Positions 1 through 12,200 of a stretch of 64,000 nucleotides of DNA are shown in pieces. The first letter of the stretch is position 1. Each line of letters begins with the position of its first letter. Made by a program: the position numbers and the translations under genes. Origin of the DNA: Gari tellinella (lineage: Eukaryota > Mollusca > Bivalvia > Cardiida > Psammobiidae). The DNA lies in assembly GCA_922989275.2 (NCBI GenBank), contig OV277868.1, positions 46,126,216 to 46,190,215 of the forward strand. Direction: 5' to 3'. Under the pieces are notes generated by a model. It had not been told where the DNA came from. It saw only the letters and a program-made list of their open reading frames with translations, and did no database searches.

Positions 1-49
1 CTTATCTCGAGCCCTGATAGGTTGTATTTACCGGTACAGGTTATTACAG

Positions 50-223
50 TGGATTCGAGGTCACTCTCTCATTACCTCACATGAGTATACTAATGCCATC
101 ACAGCCTTCAAGTTACTGGACAACAAGACCCACATGAAGGACAATGTGTACCTGTTGACAAGTATAGCTAGAGTTCTCTTCCTAGATGGTTACTACACGC
201 AGGCAGTTCTGCAATTCCAGAAG
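50..223 (+). CDS. ANAPC7: ANAPC7 exon (first in window), residues 1-58 of the partial protein
   Basis: It begins after TTATTACAG at 49 with TGG ATT CGA (WIRGH) and ends AAG|gtagaa. The residues include AITAFKLLDNKTHMKDNVYLL, matching the region of APC7 that leads into its TPR superhelix. The frame is also open upstream to base 2, so the acceptor could instead be the CAG ending at 39. Confidence 0.8.
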
Positions 224-3200
224 GTAGAAATTAGACTTTAATAACCCTTTACTCAGTAGATACACATGTTTACTCTTTGCAGTCCGATCACGCCAATATG
301 GCTGATTTCAATATTGGCGTTGAAGGCGGATCAAACCTCTGCGTGCGTTTACCTGTATTGATATCTAGTCTATGCGTGATGTTAACATGCTACTTTTAAG
401 TGTTCATTTGGTTATCATAAAAAGGGATTACAGCATCTGTGTTTGATATACATTTAAATTATATGTGTACTTAATAATATTCCACTAGATACTGTCTTTT
501 TGCATTGATTTTACAAATAATATGAGTAATAAGTTTATCAAATTAAAAGTGAGGCTAGTTTCTACATGCCAAATGCTGTTCTTTAAAAAAACAGAGTTAA
601 ATCTGTTTTATTTCTTTTTGCTTCACGTATCCTCATGTTATAAATAAAATCTTTCATGAGTGTTTGTGTTGTATTGAGTTGATTAAACTCTTCATCAGCA
701 GAGCCTCGTTTTTGATGACTTGTTTAATAAAATCAATACAACACTCATGGAAGATCCTCTATATGTTTACAGGCCCATGCAATAGAACCACTACATCTGA
801 AGTATATGGATATGTATGCATTCCTCCTCTACAAGGCAAAACGATTAAATGATTTACAGAGGTAAGACTAGTAACTAGTATAAAGTTTCATAAGAGTTGT
901 GTCAATGGCTGTTCGTTATGATAACTTATGGGCTCCATATTAGAGTTAGTTGACATTTCCAACAACTTCTCCTTAACTCGTTACTCCATAGAAGTGCCTT
1001 TTAGCGCAATTGATTTATTCCTCAACTGAAGAAAATAGCTCCAATTTATAGAGTCATTTATATAAACAAGTACCATAAGAAGCATTTTCTATATCCTAGT
1101 AGGTGGTTACTGGTAGCTTAAAGCAGGCTGAAGATAATGCAGAATGCGCCTTAAGGGTGTATCAATGTCATAAGCCATTTTTTCAAAGTATTTAACTTTT
1201 TTTCTAACATTGTTTTTTTGGAAGAGCTGTTTATGATGAATGAAAAAATGAAAAAAAAAAAATATGGTGGTGTCCTTGTTTTTGAGCTACAGCGATTTGA
1301 AAAAGGTATGTCAAATTTGGACTTTTTTTTTCAATTTTTACCCATTCAGGGTACAAGCTTCAGTAAAATTTATTTCGAAACAAAACAAACATGATAATTT
1401 GGGTTTCCATTATTTATTTCATGTCTATGGTGGTATTTTCACATATAGAAACCAAATTTAGACAAAGCAGGCACCAGGTTTGAACAATATCGATCCTTGA
1501 CTATCAAAAATATGCTTTGTATAGGGCATGATTTTATTAGATTTTTTATTTTATGAAAAAAAGTAAAAAAGTTTGAAAATGAAATAGTTCTAGTATTTAA
1601 CTTTTTCTTATATTCTACCAGATGAAAGCCCATGCTAAGGCAGTTCAAAATATGAAAAGAAATTGAAAGGTCAGTGTTGAAAATTTTGAGTTATTAAAGT
1701 AAAAAGAGTTATCTCCCCTTACAAAATTTACAAAAAAGTACCATATCGATGCTATTTAGAGCTTTATAAATTTCATATTTGGTGCCTTTTTTTTCTTAAA
1801 TTAGTTTTTGTATGAAGAAATACTACCATAGATAGGAAATAAATAACACAAAACCAAATTATCATATTTGTTTTCATTTAAAATGGATTTTATTGAAGCG
1901 GGCTGTTTGAAATGGACAAAATAAGAGGAAGTGGGTGGGGTAAATTTTACATGGCCGTAGAGCCAACTGTTGTTCACCAAAATGTACACTTTTTCTATTT
2001 TTTCATTCATCTTAAATAGCTCTTCAATACAAAACCATCATAGAGTGTTTTCATATACTTTGAAAGTTTCCCAAAGTCATGACATTGATACACCCTTAAG
2101 GCACATTCTGCTTTACTTTCAACCTGCTTTAAGTAGCATGTCTTCAAAACTAGAAATAGGTTATGGAGTAAATGGTTAACTTATTCATCCTCGAGACTTC
2201 AAGTGGACAATTCTAGTTCCCAATTAAATCAAGTCCATATTTAGGGTTAACTTAATGCTCCATAGATGCACACTTTTACACGTTATTATAACTCCACTAA
2301 AGAAAATAATTCCACTATCATGAGAATGTATCTTAAGAAATGGTTTCTATATTCTAGCAGATAGAAGCTTAATGCAGGCTGAAAGTAAAGCAGAATATGC
2401 CTTAAGGTGCATTCTTCTTTACTTTTAAACTGCTTTAAGTGGTCACCTATCCTCAATTTTATAAACATGCCATGTATGAAAGGATTTATGAGTAAACTAC
2501 AATCTGTCTTGTAGACTGGCCAATCAGCTATTGTCAGCCAAAGAAGGGGCCCCAGAGACATGGATAGCTTTTGGGTACTATGCACTAGAAACTAAGAAAC
2601 CTGTCAGAGCAATATATTTTGCACAAAAGGTAGGTACCTGCTAAATGTTCATAGACAATTTTGAGTCTGGCCATGAGGAAATCAGATGTTTTGCATTGCA
2701 AATACAGTGCTACCTCTCTACAATGGGCCTCTGAACAACGAGTCCCTCTGTACAACAAAACTTGCTGCTGTCCCCTAACAAGACAATTATGCTTAACCCT
2801 TTCACCGCCAGATTCGCCTAAAGTCGAATTTGCAAACAGTTTTGATCCTGATCAGACGCCGCGTAACGCGGCGTCTGATCAGGATCAAAACTGTTTGACA
2901 CCCGTTTCGATATTTCTTATGTCATACTCTCTTAATTCTAACTTTGAAATGATATTGCAGACAATAATATTGAAGCAGACGACAGTATAACGGTGTAGGG
3001 GTAAAAAACTCAAAAATAATTTGGCGGTGAAAGGGTTAACCCTTTCACTGCTGCAATTTCCTCTGCTTTTTTGCATAAAAATTAATTGTCTTCTGCTGGT
3101 TTTTGGACATTTTGACAGAAGAATGGTATAAGACAAGTGACAAACAATTTGAACCCAGATAAGACGCCGCTTTATGTCAAGCCATGTTCATCACTCTAAG

Positions 3201-6200
3201 GGTATTAATTCCCTTTTCCTTTGAACAACACACACAATGTTTGTCTCTAATTAGGTGTTGTTGTAGAGTGTCTCTGATTGGGTGTTGTTGTAGAGTGTCT
3301 CTAATTAGGTGTTGTTGTAGAGTGTCTCTGGTTGGGTGTTGTTGTAGAGTGTCTCTAATTAGGTGTTGTTGTAGAGTGTCTCTGATTGGGTGTTGTTGTA
3401 GAGTGTCTCTGGTTGGGTGTTGTTGTAGAGTGTCTCTAATTAGGTGTTGTTGTAGAGTGTCTCTGATTGGGTGTTGTTGTAGAGTGTCTCTAATTAGGTG
3501 TTGTTGTAGAGTGTCTCTGGTTGGGTGTTGTTGTAGAGTGTCTCTAATTAGGTGTTGTTGTAGAGTGTCTCTGATTGGGTGTTGTTGTAGAGTGTCTCTA
3601 ATTAGGTGTTGTTGTAGAGTGTCTCTGATTGGGTGTTGTTGTAGAGTGTCTCTGATTGGGTGTTGTTGTAGAGTGTCTCTGGTTGGGTGTTGTTGTAGAG
3701 TGTCTCTAATTAGGTGTTGTTGTAGAGTGTCTCTGATTGGGTGTTGTTGTAGAGTGTCTCTAATTAGGTGTTGTTGTAGAGTGTCTCTGATTGGGTGTTG
3801 TTGTAGAGTGTCTCTGATTGGGTGTTGTTGTAGAGTGTCTCTAATTAGGTGTTGTTGTAGAGTGTCTCTGATTGGGTGTTGTTGTAGAGTGTCTCTGATT
3901 GGGTGTTGTTGTAGAGTGTCTCTGGTTGGGTGTTGTTGTAGAGTGTCTCTAATTAGGTGTTGTTGTAGAGTGTCTCTGATTGGGTGTTGTTGTAGAGTGT
4001 CTCTAATTAGGTGTTGTTGTAGAGTGTCTCTAATTAGGTGTTGTTGTAGAGTGTCTCTAATTGGGTGTTGTTGTAGAGTGTCTCTGATTGGGTGTTGTTG
4101 TAGAGTGTCTCTAATTAGGTGTTGTTGTAGAGTGTCTCTGATTGGGTGTTGTTGTAGAGTGTCTCTAATTAGGTGTTGTTGTAGAGTGTCTCTGATTGGG
4201 TGTTGTTGTAGAGTGTCTCTGATTGGGTGTTGTTGTAGAGTGTCTCTGGTTGGGTGTTGTTGTAGAGTGTCTCTAATTAGGTGTTGTTGTAGAGTGTCTC
4301 TGATTGGGTGTTGTTGTAGAGTGTCTCTAATTAGGTGTTGTTGTAGAGTGTCTCTGATTGGGTGTTGTTGTAGAGTGTCTCTAATTAGGTGTTGTTGTAG
4401 AGTGTCTCTGGTTGGGTGTTGTTGTAGAGTGTCTCTGATTGGGTGTTGTTGTAGAGTGTCTCTAATTAGGTGTTGTTGTAGAGTGTCTCTGATTGGGTGT
4501 TGTTGTAGAGTGTCTCTGGTTGGGTGTTGTTGTAGAGTGTCTCTGGTTAGGTGTTGTTGTAGAGTGTCTCTAATTAGGTGTTGTTGTAGAGTGTCTCTGA
4601 TTGGGTGTTGTTGTAGAGTGTCTCTGATTGGGTGTTGTTGTAGAATGGGAGCACTGTAGGGTAGGCTCAGAGATGCAGCAGTTAGTCTTGGTCTACACTT
4701 TTTGACTTTCTCCAGCCTATACAGTATTATTCAGTATTATTGTGTCCCCTGCTGTAGGCAGAGGTGACACTTAGGGATCATTTTTCAGCCTCCGTCCGTC
4801 TGTCCATCTGTCTGTCATGCTTTTTGAGTCACACTTCATAACTTCTGCTCTCCTGAAGCTTTTAAGACGTAACTTCATTTATAGAAAGAGCTTGAAAAAT
4901 GGAAGTGCATTGCACAAGTGTCATAACTCTTGCATCAATATTGTGAGAGTTATTCCCCTTTTCAACATTTTCTTTTCTTGCAGATGTCATCTGTTGTTCT
5001 GATGATTTCGAAATGAAATTTCATTTACGGAAAGAGATTGATAAGTGAAAGTGTCTTGCAGAAGGTTGCTTACACTTGAAACATAACTGTGAGAGTTATT
5101 ACCCTTTCCCATATTTTCCATTTTCAGCATAAAACTTCTGTTCTAATGATGATTTTCAGATGAAATTTCAGTTGTTTAAAGAGTTTGATGAGTGGAGGTG
5201 TATTGCATATGGTTCATAAGTCTTGCATCAACACCAGGAGAGTTATTCCCCTTTTCTGATGCTTGCTGACAGGTGACACATGTGTTCCAAGGAACACCTG
5301 TCTATATTTTTGTCCTATATCCTAGGTAGTGTAGAACCTGATATTTATGCATAAACTTAAATGATGATAAAGCACAAAACTAAAACTAAAAATATTATAG
5401 ACTACCTGCTTCAAGTTGCCACTTTCTAACACTTACACCTGATCAGGATCCAAATGGTGTAACATTGGTATCAATATTCCATTAGTCCAACTACAGTAAC
5501 GTGCAAAAAGTATTCGTTAAATGGCGGCCATATTGGATTTGCTCGGGATAATTAGCGGGTGTTTAAAAGCTTTTATAACAGAAACTCTAACAGAAACGAA
5601 CACATAAACTTGATTTCTCTTACCTAAATACTAAGTCAGATGTCCTTTGAATTTTATAACCTGCATAATCCTACGGGAAATAGACATGTAGAGGTTTTGA
5701 ACATAGGTCGGTGGGATTTCAGTCCCGATGCGAAAATTTTCATCGTACAAATCCTGATTGCTATTTATGAAATTCACTCTGCACGACAGATTTCTCTTAA
5801 TATACAGCTAGATAATTTCAATAATGTTCAGATCAGGTGATTGTGCTGGCCAAGAAATTGTTTTTGTATTATTTTGAACCTTGTAAACCGAGATCATACC
5901 CGCACGATGCACCGGGACGTTATAATCCTGAAATAAATTTAAAATGGTCGGGAAATGTCTTGCTACAACAGGCCAAAGATAATCTTCGAAGATTTTTCTA
6001 TATTTTACTGCTATTCTAATACCGTTTAAACTTACAGGTTAAAGCTGTCATCGAATCTCTGCGGTTGGTCTTCACGGTCCGCTCAACTGTCAGACACTCA
6101 TTTTCACCCACCACGCGAGGTCTCCGTGATATAGGAAGATTTCCAATCGATTCAGTTGTCTTGAATTCATTCAAAAAAGAGAATTCTGTACTTTAAGGTC

Positions 6201-9200
6201 TCTATAATCATCGTTAGGTTTCTGCGATTCGAAATCCATTTAAAAACATATTTACGGCTACGTTTTTCCATGTCACTTCTCAATTCTGAGCCTTTCCACC
6301 CCATTGTGATTCAACAACAAAACAAACATAAATGACGTGTATATTACAACCACTCTTACGTCATACCATTTTCAAGGAATCAAACTATTTATAAATCTAA
6401 AATTTTACATGTTTTGCTATTTTTAACTCAATTTTAAAGGGGAGGAAAATCGCACAAGCTTAATTATCGCGACGTCACGACGCCATTTTAACGAATACTT
6501 TTTGCACGTTACTGTACCTAAAATAAAAAAGTTTGAAACATAATTCAGACAATAGTATTAACATATTCAACCCTAGTGACGAATATACTCGTCATTTAGA
6601 AACAATGTACCTGTGAGGATTACACTTGCCTATGCAAACAGTGTAGACCCTGATCAGAGAGCTCCTTAAGGAGACCTCTGATCAGTGTCTACACTGTTTG
6701 TCATTTTGAAATATATTGTTAAAATCAATCCTAAATAGTCAAAAATGGGCTAGACTTATTTTGGAATTGGAATTGTCCATTAAAAGTTTCATGGGTGAAT
6801 GATTTAAAGCAGACAATTTTATGGCAGTAAAGGTAGAAAGTAGACTATAAAATCTGCAGGAAAAACACTGTTTGACACTCTGACCCTGTTTTGAAATTTA
6901 GAAATTTCTATTTTTAGTACAATAGCAGACGACAGCTTTTGCAGACTTCAGCATGTGCATTCTGCTTGACTTTCAGCCTGCTTTAAGCTACCATCTGTTA
7001 TAATAAAGAAAAATTTTCTTATGATACATATTCATAACTTTATAAATTGGAGCTATTTTCTTCAATGGAGAAATGAATTTAAAGCGTCAAAACATGTGTT
7101 ATTGAGTAATAGGTTATGGTGAGGAGAATTCTTGTATTTGAAATGCGTTTGGTTGTGTCTTTTTGCAGGCTCTAAATACAGATGCTTCTAACGTTGAAGC
7201 CATGTTACTGAAAGGAACAGGCCTTCTAGATGTGAAGAAAACCCAGGAAGCAGTATTGCATATGCTAGCAGCCATACGTCTAGCTCCTCACAGATATGAG
7301 GCATACAGAGGTTACTACTTACATATTTCACCCCCTGAGACTTCATAGGGACAATTCCAGTTTCCAATTATGTGTAGTAGTCCATTTTAATCTTGTCTGT
7401 TTTTCAAAGAAAAAACAAGCTATTTTCATCACTGCAGCGCCCACATCATTGTCTGAATTCTTAACATAGCAAAAACATCTTCAATTTTTCATTCTTAACC
7501 TTCATTTTTGGTGTGCATGTTCATCTTGACAAGTCCTATCCAGACATACCAAATTATTTTACCAATAGACCTTGACCTTTAACCATGGCTGATTTTAACC
7601 TGTGATCTAGTTTTACTGTATTTTTCACTGATCTTCAAACGATCTTCAGACGAGTGTTGGCACCTGCAAATGGTGCTCTTGTTAATATTTAGGAATGATT
7701 TTAACAATGTAATTATTACAAAATGACAAGGCTGACGTCTGCATGTTTTGAGATTTATCTTTGTAGTTTTTCTATGTTTTTAATACGGGTTGTTGATTAA
7801 AACAGGCTTTTAAGTAAAGCAGAAAGCTCCTGTAGGAGTTTCCTGCTGCTTTACTTTAACTCTTTCCCTGTCAAGTTTTATTGTCTGCTTGAACCCTCTT
7901 ACCGCCAAAATATTGTCTGGTTTTGTCTTCTGCAATATCATTAAAGTCAGCTTTAGGACTGTTTTGATTGAAAAAATGTTGAGACGTGGGTCAAACAGTT
8001 TGGATCCTGATCAGATGCCATGAGTTTGGATCTTGATCATATGGCGTGTTAAGCAGCGTCTGATCGGGATCCAAACTGTTCACAAAGTCGCCTTTTGGCG
8101 CCATTGGCAGTAAAAGAGGTCAGGGGGAATGGCCAATCTAATGTTGTGAGAACTTGTGGCCCAACCCCATTTCTCTGTATATTTTGAAATAAAATATGTT
8201 TAACCCATTAACTCATAAATGCACCTTTTTACGTCTCTTACTTATCCGTCCACTGAAGAAATTGGTTTAATTTTATACAGTCAAGAATTCGTATCATATG
8301 AAATATTTTCTATATTCTAGAAGATGATAGCTTAAAGCAAGCTGAAAGTAAAGCAGAATGTGCCTTAAGTGCTTTAAGTGGTCATATATTTCAAAACTAG
8401 AAACAGGCTGTGGGGTAATGGGTTAAACTAAAGAGTTAAGCCTGCTTTTGGCAATTAACTGTCAAGATGTCGAGTTTCCTATGGCTCATTGTTAATAATG
8501 CTTAGAAACAATGAAAAGGCATATGTATGAGAGAAAGATGAAGGTATGAAAATATGTTGCTATTAACCTTCCCCCCTCCCCTATAGAAGCGACTTTTAGC
8601 ATATTTAATATATAACTCCACTGTAGAAAGTAGTTCCAATTTATTCAGCGATAAACAAGTACCACAATAAAAAAAATTCTATATCCTAGCATATGGTAGC
8701 TTAAAGCAGGCTGAAAGTAAAGCAGAATGCGCATTAAGGCGCATTCTGCTTTACTTTCAACCTGCTTTAAGAGGTCACCAATTTTCAAAACTAGAACAGG
8801 CTATAGGGTAAAGGGTTAACTGATGAAAGTAAAGTTTTGTTGTTTGTTTTAATTCTGACTAAAAAGGCACACAGTTTACCATATGAATTATACTTTCTGA
8901 ACTTGTTCTTTCAGGTCTAGTAGACTGTTATTTAGCTAACAACAGACTTCGGGAAGCTCTTTGCTGGGCTGGGAAAGCATTAAAGACTCTTGGTGGAAAT
9001 GCTAGAACTCTAACTGTGAGTCTGTACTGTTTCCGGGGGAAATTTCCTTATGTAATAGTTCCGATTTTCATTATTAGGTAGAGTTTTATATATGGATATT
9101 CAGTGGGATAAGGCTTTAAACAGACATCAGTAGAATTCGGGAGGCGGACAGGTCGCTCTGCCCGATTTTGCTCGGCCCGAAAGGGGTCCGCCTGTTTTGG

Positions 9201-12200
9201 GCGGACAGTCAGTTTTACTAACTCAATTGAAAGATAGATGTATCCATTGGGAAAACAAGTTCGATTTCAAGATATAAGACATCCAAAATTGTTCTTAGTG
9301 GGTTTTTTTTTGGTCATTATTTCACTTTACCATCCATGTCTTTTCTGTTGTCAAGCAATAATACATGAGAAGTCTGAGAACCGCATTTCACTTTTGATTA
9401 TGTTACAAACAACACCTTTAGCATACAATTTAAAGGATAATGAAATTGATCAAACTAACAAACTGTCATTTCACTGGCAGTGTTTCTTTAACTCTTTGAA
9501 CCCTAGTCCCGCATATTGGCGTTCTTTGCAAACAGTATACATGTGAATAGTACACTTGTCCAATGCAAACAGTGAATACCCAGATCAGAGGGCTCCTAGG
9601 AGCCCTCTGATCAGGGTCTTCACTGTTTGTCCTAATACCAAACATTGACAAAACAACCCTTAAAAGTCAGAAATGGACTGGACTTAAATGGAAACTGGAA
9701 TTGTCCATCTAAAGTTTCAGGGAGGAAAGAGTTAATTAAACAAGAGCCATTTAAACAATAAATTTCAGGTATCATCACAGAATGACCAACTGTTTGGGCT
9801 CATGTCCATCAATCGTAAAACTCTACCTTTACATCTACTCAAAGGCTTGTTGCCTCCAGGCACGTTGGCAGCTTAGGGCAAAATGATTGGACTTCAGACA
9901 GCTTTACTCATGTTATATGCTGTCACTTGTCTTATACACAATCAGTGAACCTACCTACTTTTAGTGGTCATAAACTCATTCACCCCTGAAATCTCAAATG
10001 GATAATTCCAGTTTCCAATGAAGTGTGGTAAATTTTTAGCTCACCTGAGCTAGCTCAGGGTGAGCTTTTGCAATACTTGAATGTCTGTCGTGCATCCTTC
10101 GTCGTCAACAATTTTAGTGTTTACACTCTAGAGGCCACAATATTTATTTAATCTTTCTGAAACTTGTCCAGATTGTATACTGACATAAGAGTTCGGATGA
10201 GGTTGATTATGGTTGAAATTGGACCAATAGATCAAGAGTTATCTACCTTTGAATTGCTGAAAATGTCATATTTAAAGGTGTTTACACTCTAGAGGCCACA
10301 ATTTTTATCCAAGCTATCTCAAACTTGCTCAGATTGTATATGACTATAAGAGTTCAGATGGGTATGATAATGGTTGAAATCAGACCAACAGGTCGAGAGA
10401 TATTTACCTTTGAATTGCTGAAAATGCCAAATTTAAGGGTGTTTACACTCCAGAGGCCACACTTTTTTTTTTATAAAATCTTTCTTTAATTTGCTCAGAT
10501 TGTATATAGCCATAAGAGTTCAACTGAGTTGGATTATGATTGAAATCAGACAAATAGGTCAAGAGTTATATGCCCTTGAATTGCTGAAAATGCCATATTT
10601 AACAGTGTTTACATTCTTGCAACTACATTTTTCAATGGATTTTCACCATACTTGCACACAAAGTATATAGCTATAAGTTCTCCGAAGGAGTGCAATTATT
10701 GTTGAAATCTAATCATTGTGGTTATAGTTATCTGCCCTTGATAAACTTTGAAATGCAAGAAAAGGCTTCATTTCAGTATTGTTTAGGCTGTAGTTATCTG
10801 CCCTTGATGTACTCTACTATACTAGAATTATGAGGTTGTATTCCAAAATTGTTTACATGCTTTACTACAAATTTGAATGGATTTAGATTAAAACAGGTGA
10901 AACACAAAGGTAAAGCTATCAAGCTTCAGTACAGCAGGTGAGCGATATCAGGGCATTCAGGCTCTCTTGTTTACTACAGTTGAACTTCGATATCTTGAAC
11001 TCGGTTAAATCGAAAATACCCGTATTTCAAAATTAAAACGTGGCTTAGCCACGTTTTAACTTTGAAATATGGGTATATTTGACCTAACCGAGAAAAAAAC
11101 AATGCAGTTTATGTGTCAAACTATCGTATAGTTCGAGTTAAGTGAGTTCAAGATATCAAAGTTTGACTGTAAATACTTTTTTTGGCAATAAATTGCAAAA
11201 TGACATACAATGCAGACAATGTAGACCCTGATTAGAGGGCTCAATTAGGATTGTTTGCATAAGACAAGTGTCTACACTGTTTGCATATGGCAAGTGTACT
11301 CTTTAAAGGTGTACAGCTTTTATAAGATGTGTATACTTGAGTCCTCTGATATGGGTCTACACTGTTGTCAAATGAATTGAGTATATTTCAAACAGGTTCA
11401 TGTTGTTGATAGAGTTGATTTAGAAATTAATCAAACTTGAAAGAAAGTTAATTCTATTGCTTTAATATTTAGGAAAATTTATGGTTAAATTTAACGAGAA
11501 AATTACAGCAATGTTTTCTTCTCCTTGTAGTTATATGGCACTGTTGTTGCCAGGCAACCTATGACAGAATCAAAGGTAAGAACTAGCATACATAGGGCTC
11601 CAGATAAGAGAGAGTAAATGGAACAAATCAAACATTTTCTCTCTCATTCAGCAACAAATCCTATCGTGTTACTACTTATTAGAATCGTCTCGAAGAGACG
11701 ATTCTAATGAGTAGTGACACCATAGGGTTTAATGCAGAAATAAAGGTTGTAGATTTGAAATACTCCTCTTATCTGGAGCCCTGGACAGTGAAGACGGTAC
11801 CCCTCCAGTTTAAATTTAACAAAATACAAATGCACTGCATTAAAATTTAGAATATGGTTGTGATTCTTATAAATATGAATGGCAAAGAAACCGATCAAAT
11901 GTTGGGTTATCCTGTGTCCGATCTGCCTCCATACTGTTTGCAATGAAATTATGTTTTAGCATATTGGGTGGAATGTTTTATCCGCTGTATACAGTTAAAC
12001 AATTTTGTATGTTGGAGCGGAGAAACCGGGCCTATATACCAATATGATTGTTATGATACTTGGGTCCAAGGTTATAAAGCTTTTGCACCGAGTCTGAGTG
12101 TGTTCTCAAGCATTTGATTGGTCAGATTTGAGCCTAGGCTCAAATCTGACCAATCAAATGCTTGGGAACAACTTTAGACTCAATTCAAAAGCTTTATAAC

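Larger units (their letters stand above)
2705..4656. mobile_element. Family H MITE (CAG...CTG, TA-flanked) with expanded minisatellite and nested G element
   Basis: It starts CAGTGCTACCTCTCTACAAT at 2705 and ends GGGAGCACTG at 4656, with TA on both sides (2703-2704, 4657-4658). Three other copies (41881-42227, 52732-53074, 63145-63501) are only 343-357 bp. The extra length here is a family G insertion at 2797-3039 with TTAA duplication, plus 52 tandem units of a 27-bp subterminal segment. The order and both ends are kept, so this is one element that grew internally. Confidence 0.88.

Noticed and set aside
3244..4647. Possible CRISPR array
   Set aside because: There are no unique spacers, the units are contiguous, and the genome is eukaryotic.
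3184..4659. A 491-codon open frame with Cys-rich 9-residue repeats (SLIRCCCRV)
   Set aside because: It is only the 27-bp minisatellite read in a frame without stops. The period is a multiple of three, there is no gene context, and it lies wholly within a MITE.
5640..6019. Plus-strand ORFs of 60-66 codons
   Set aside because: Antisense to the decayed Tc1 transposase.
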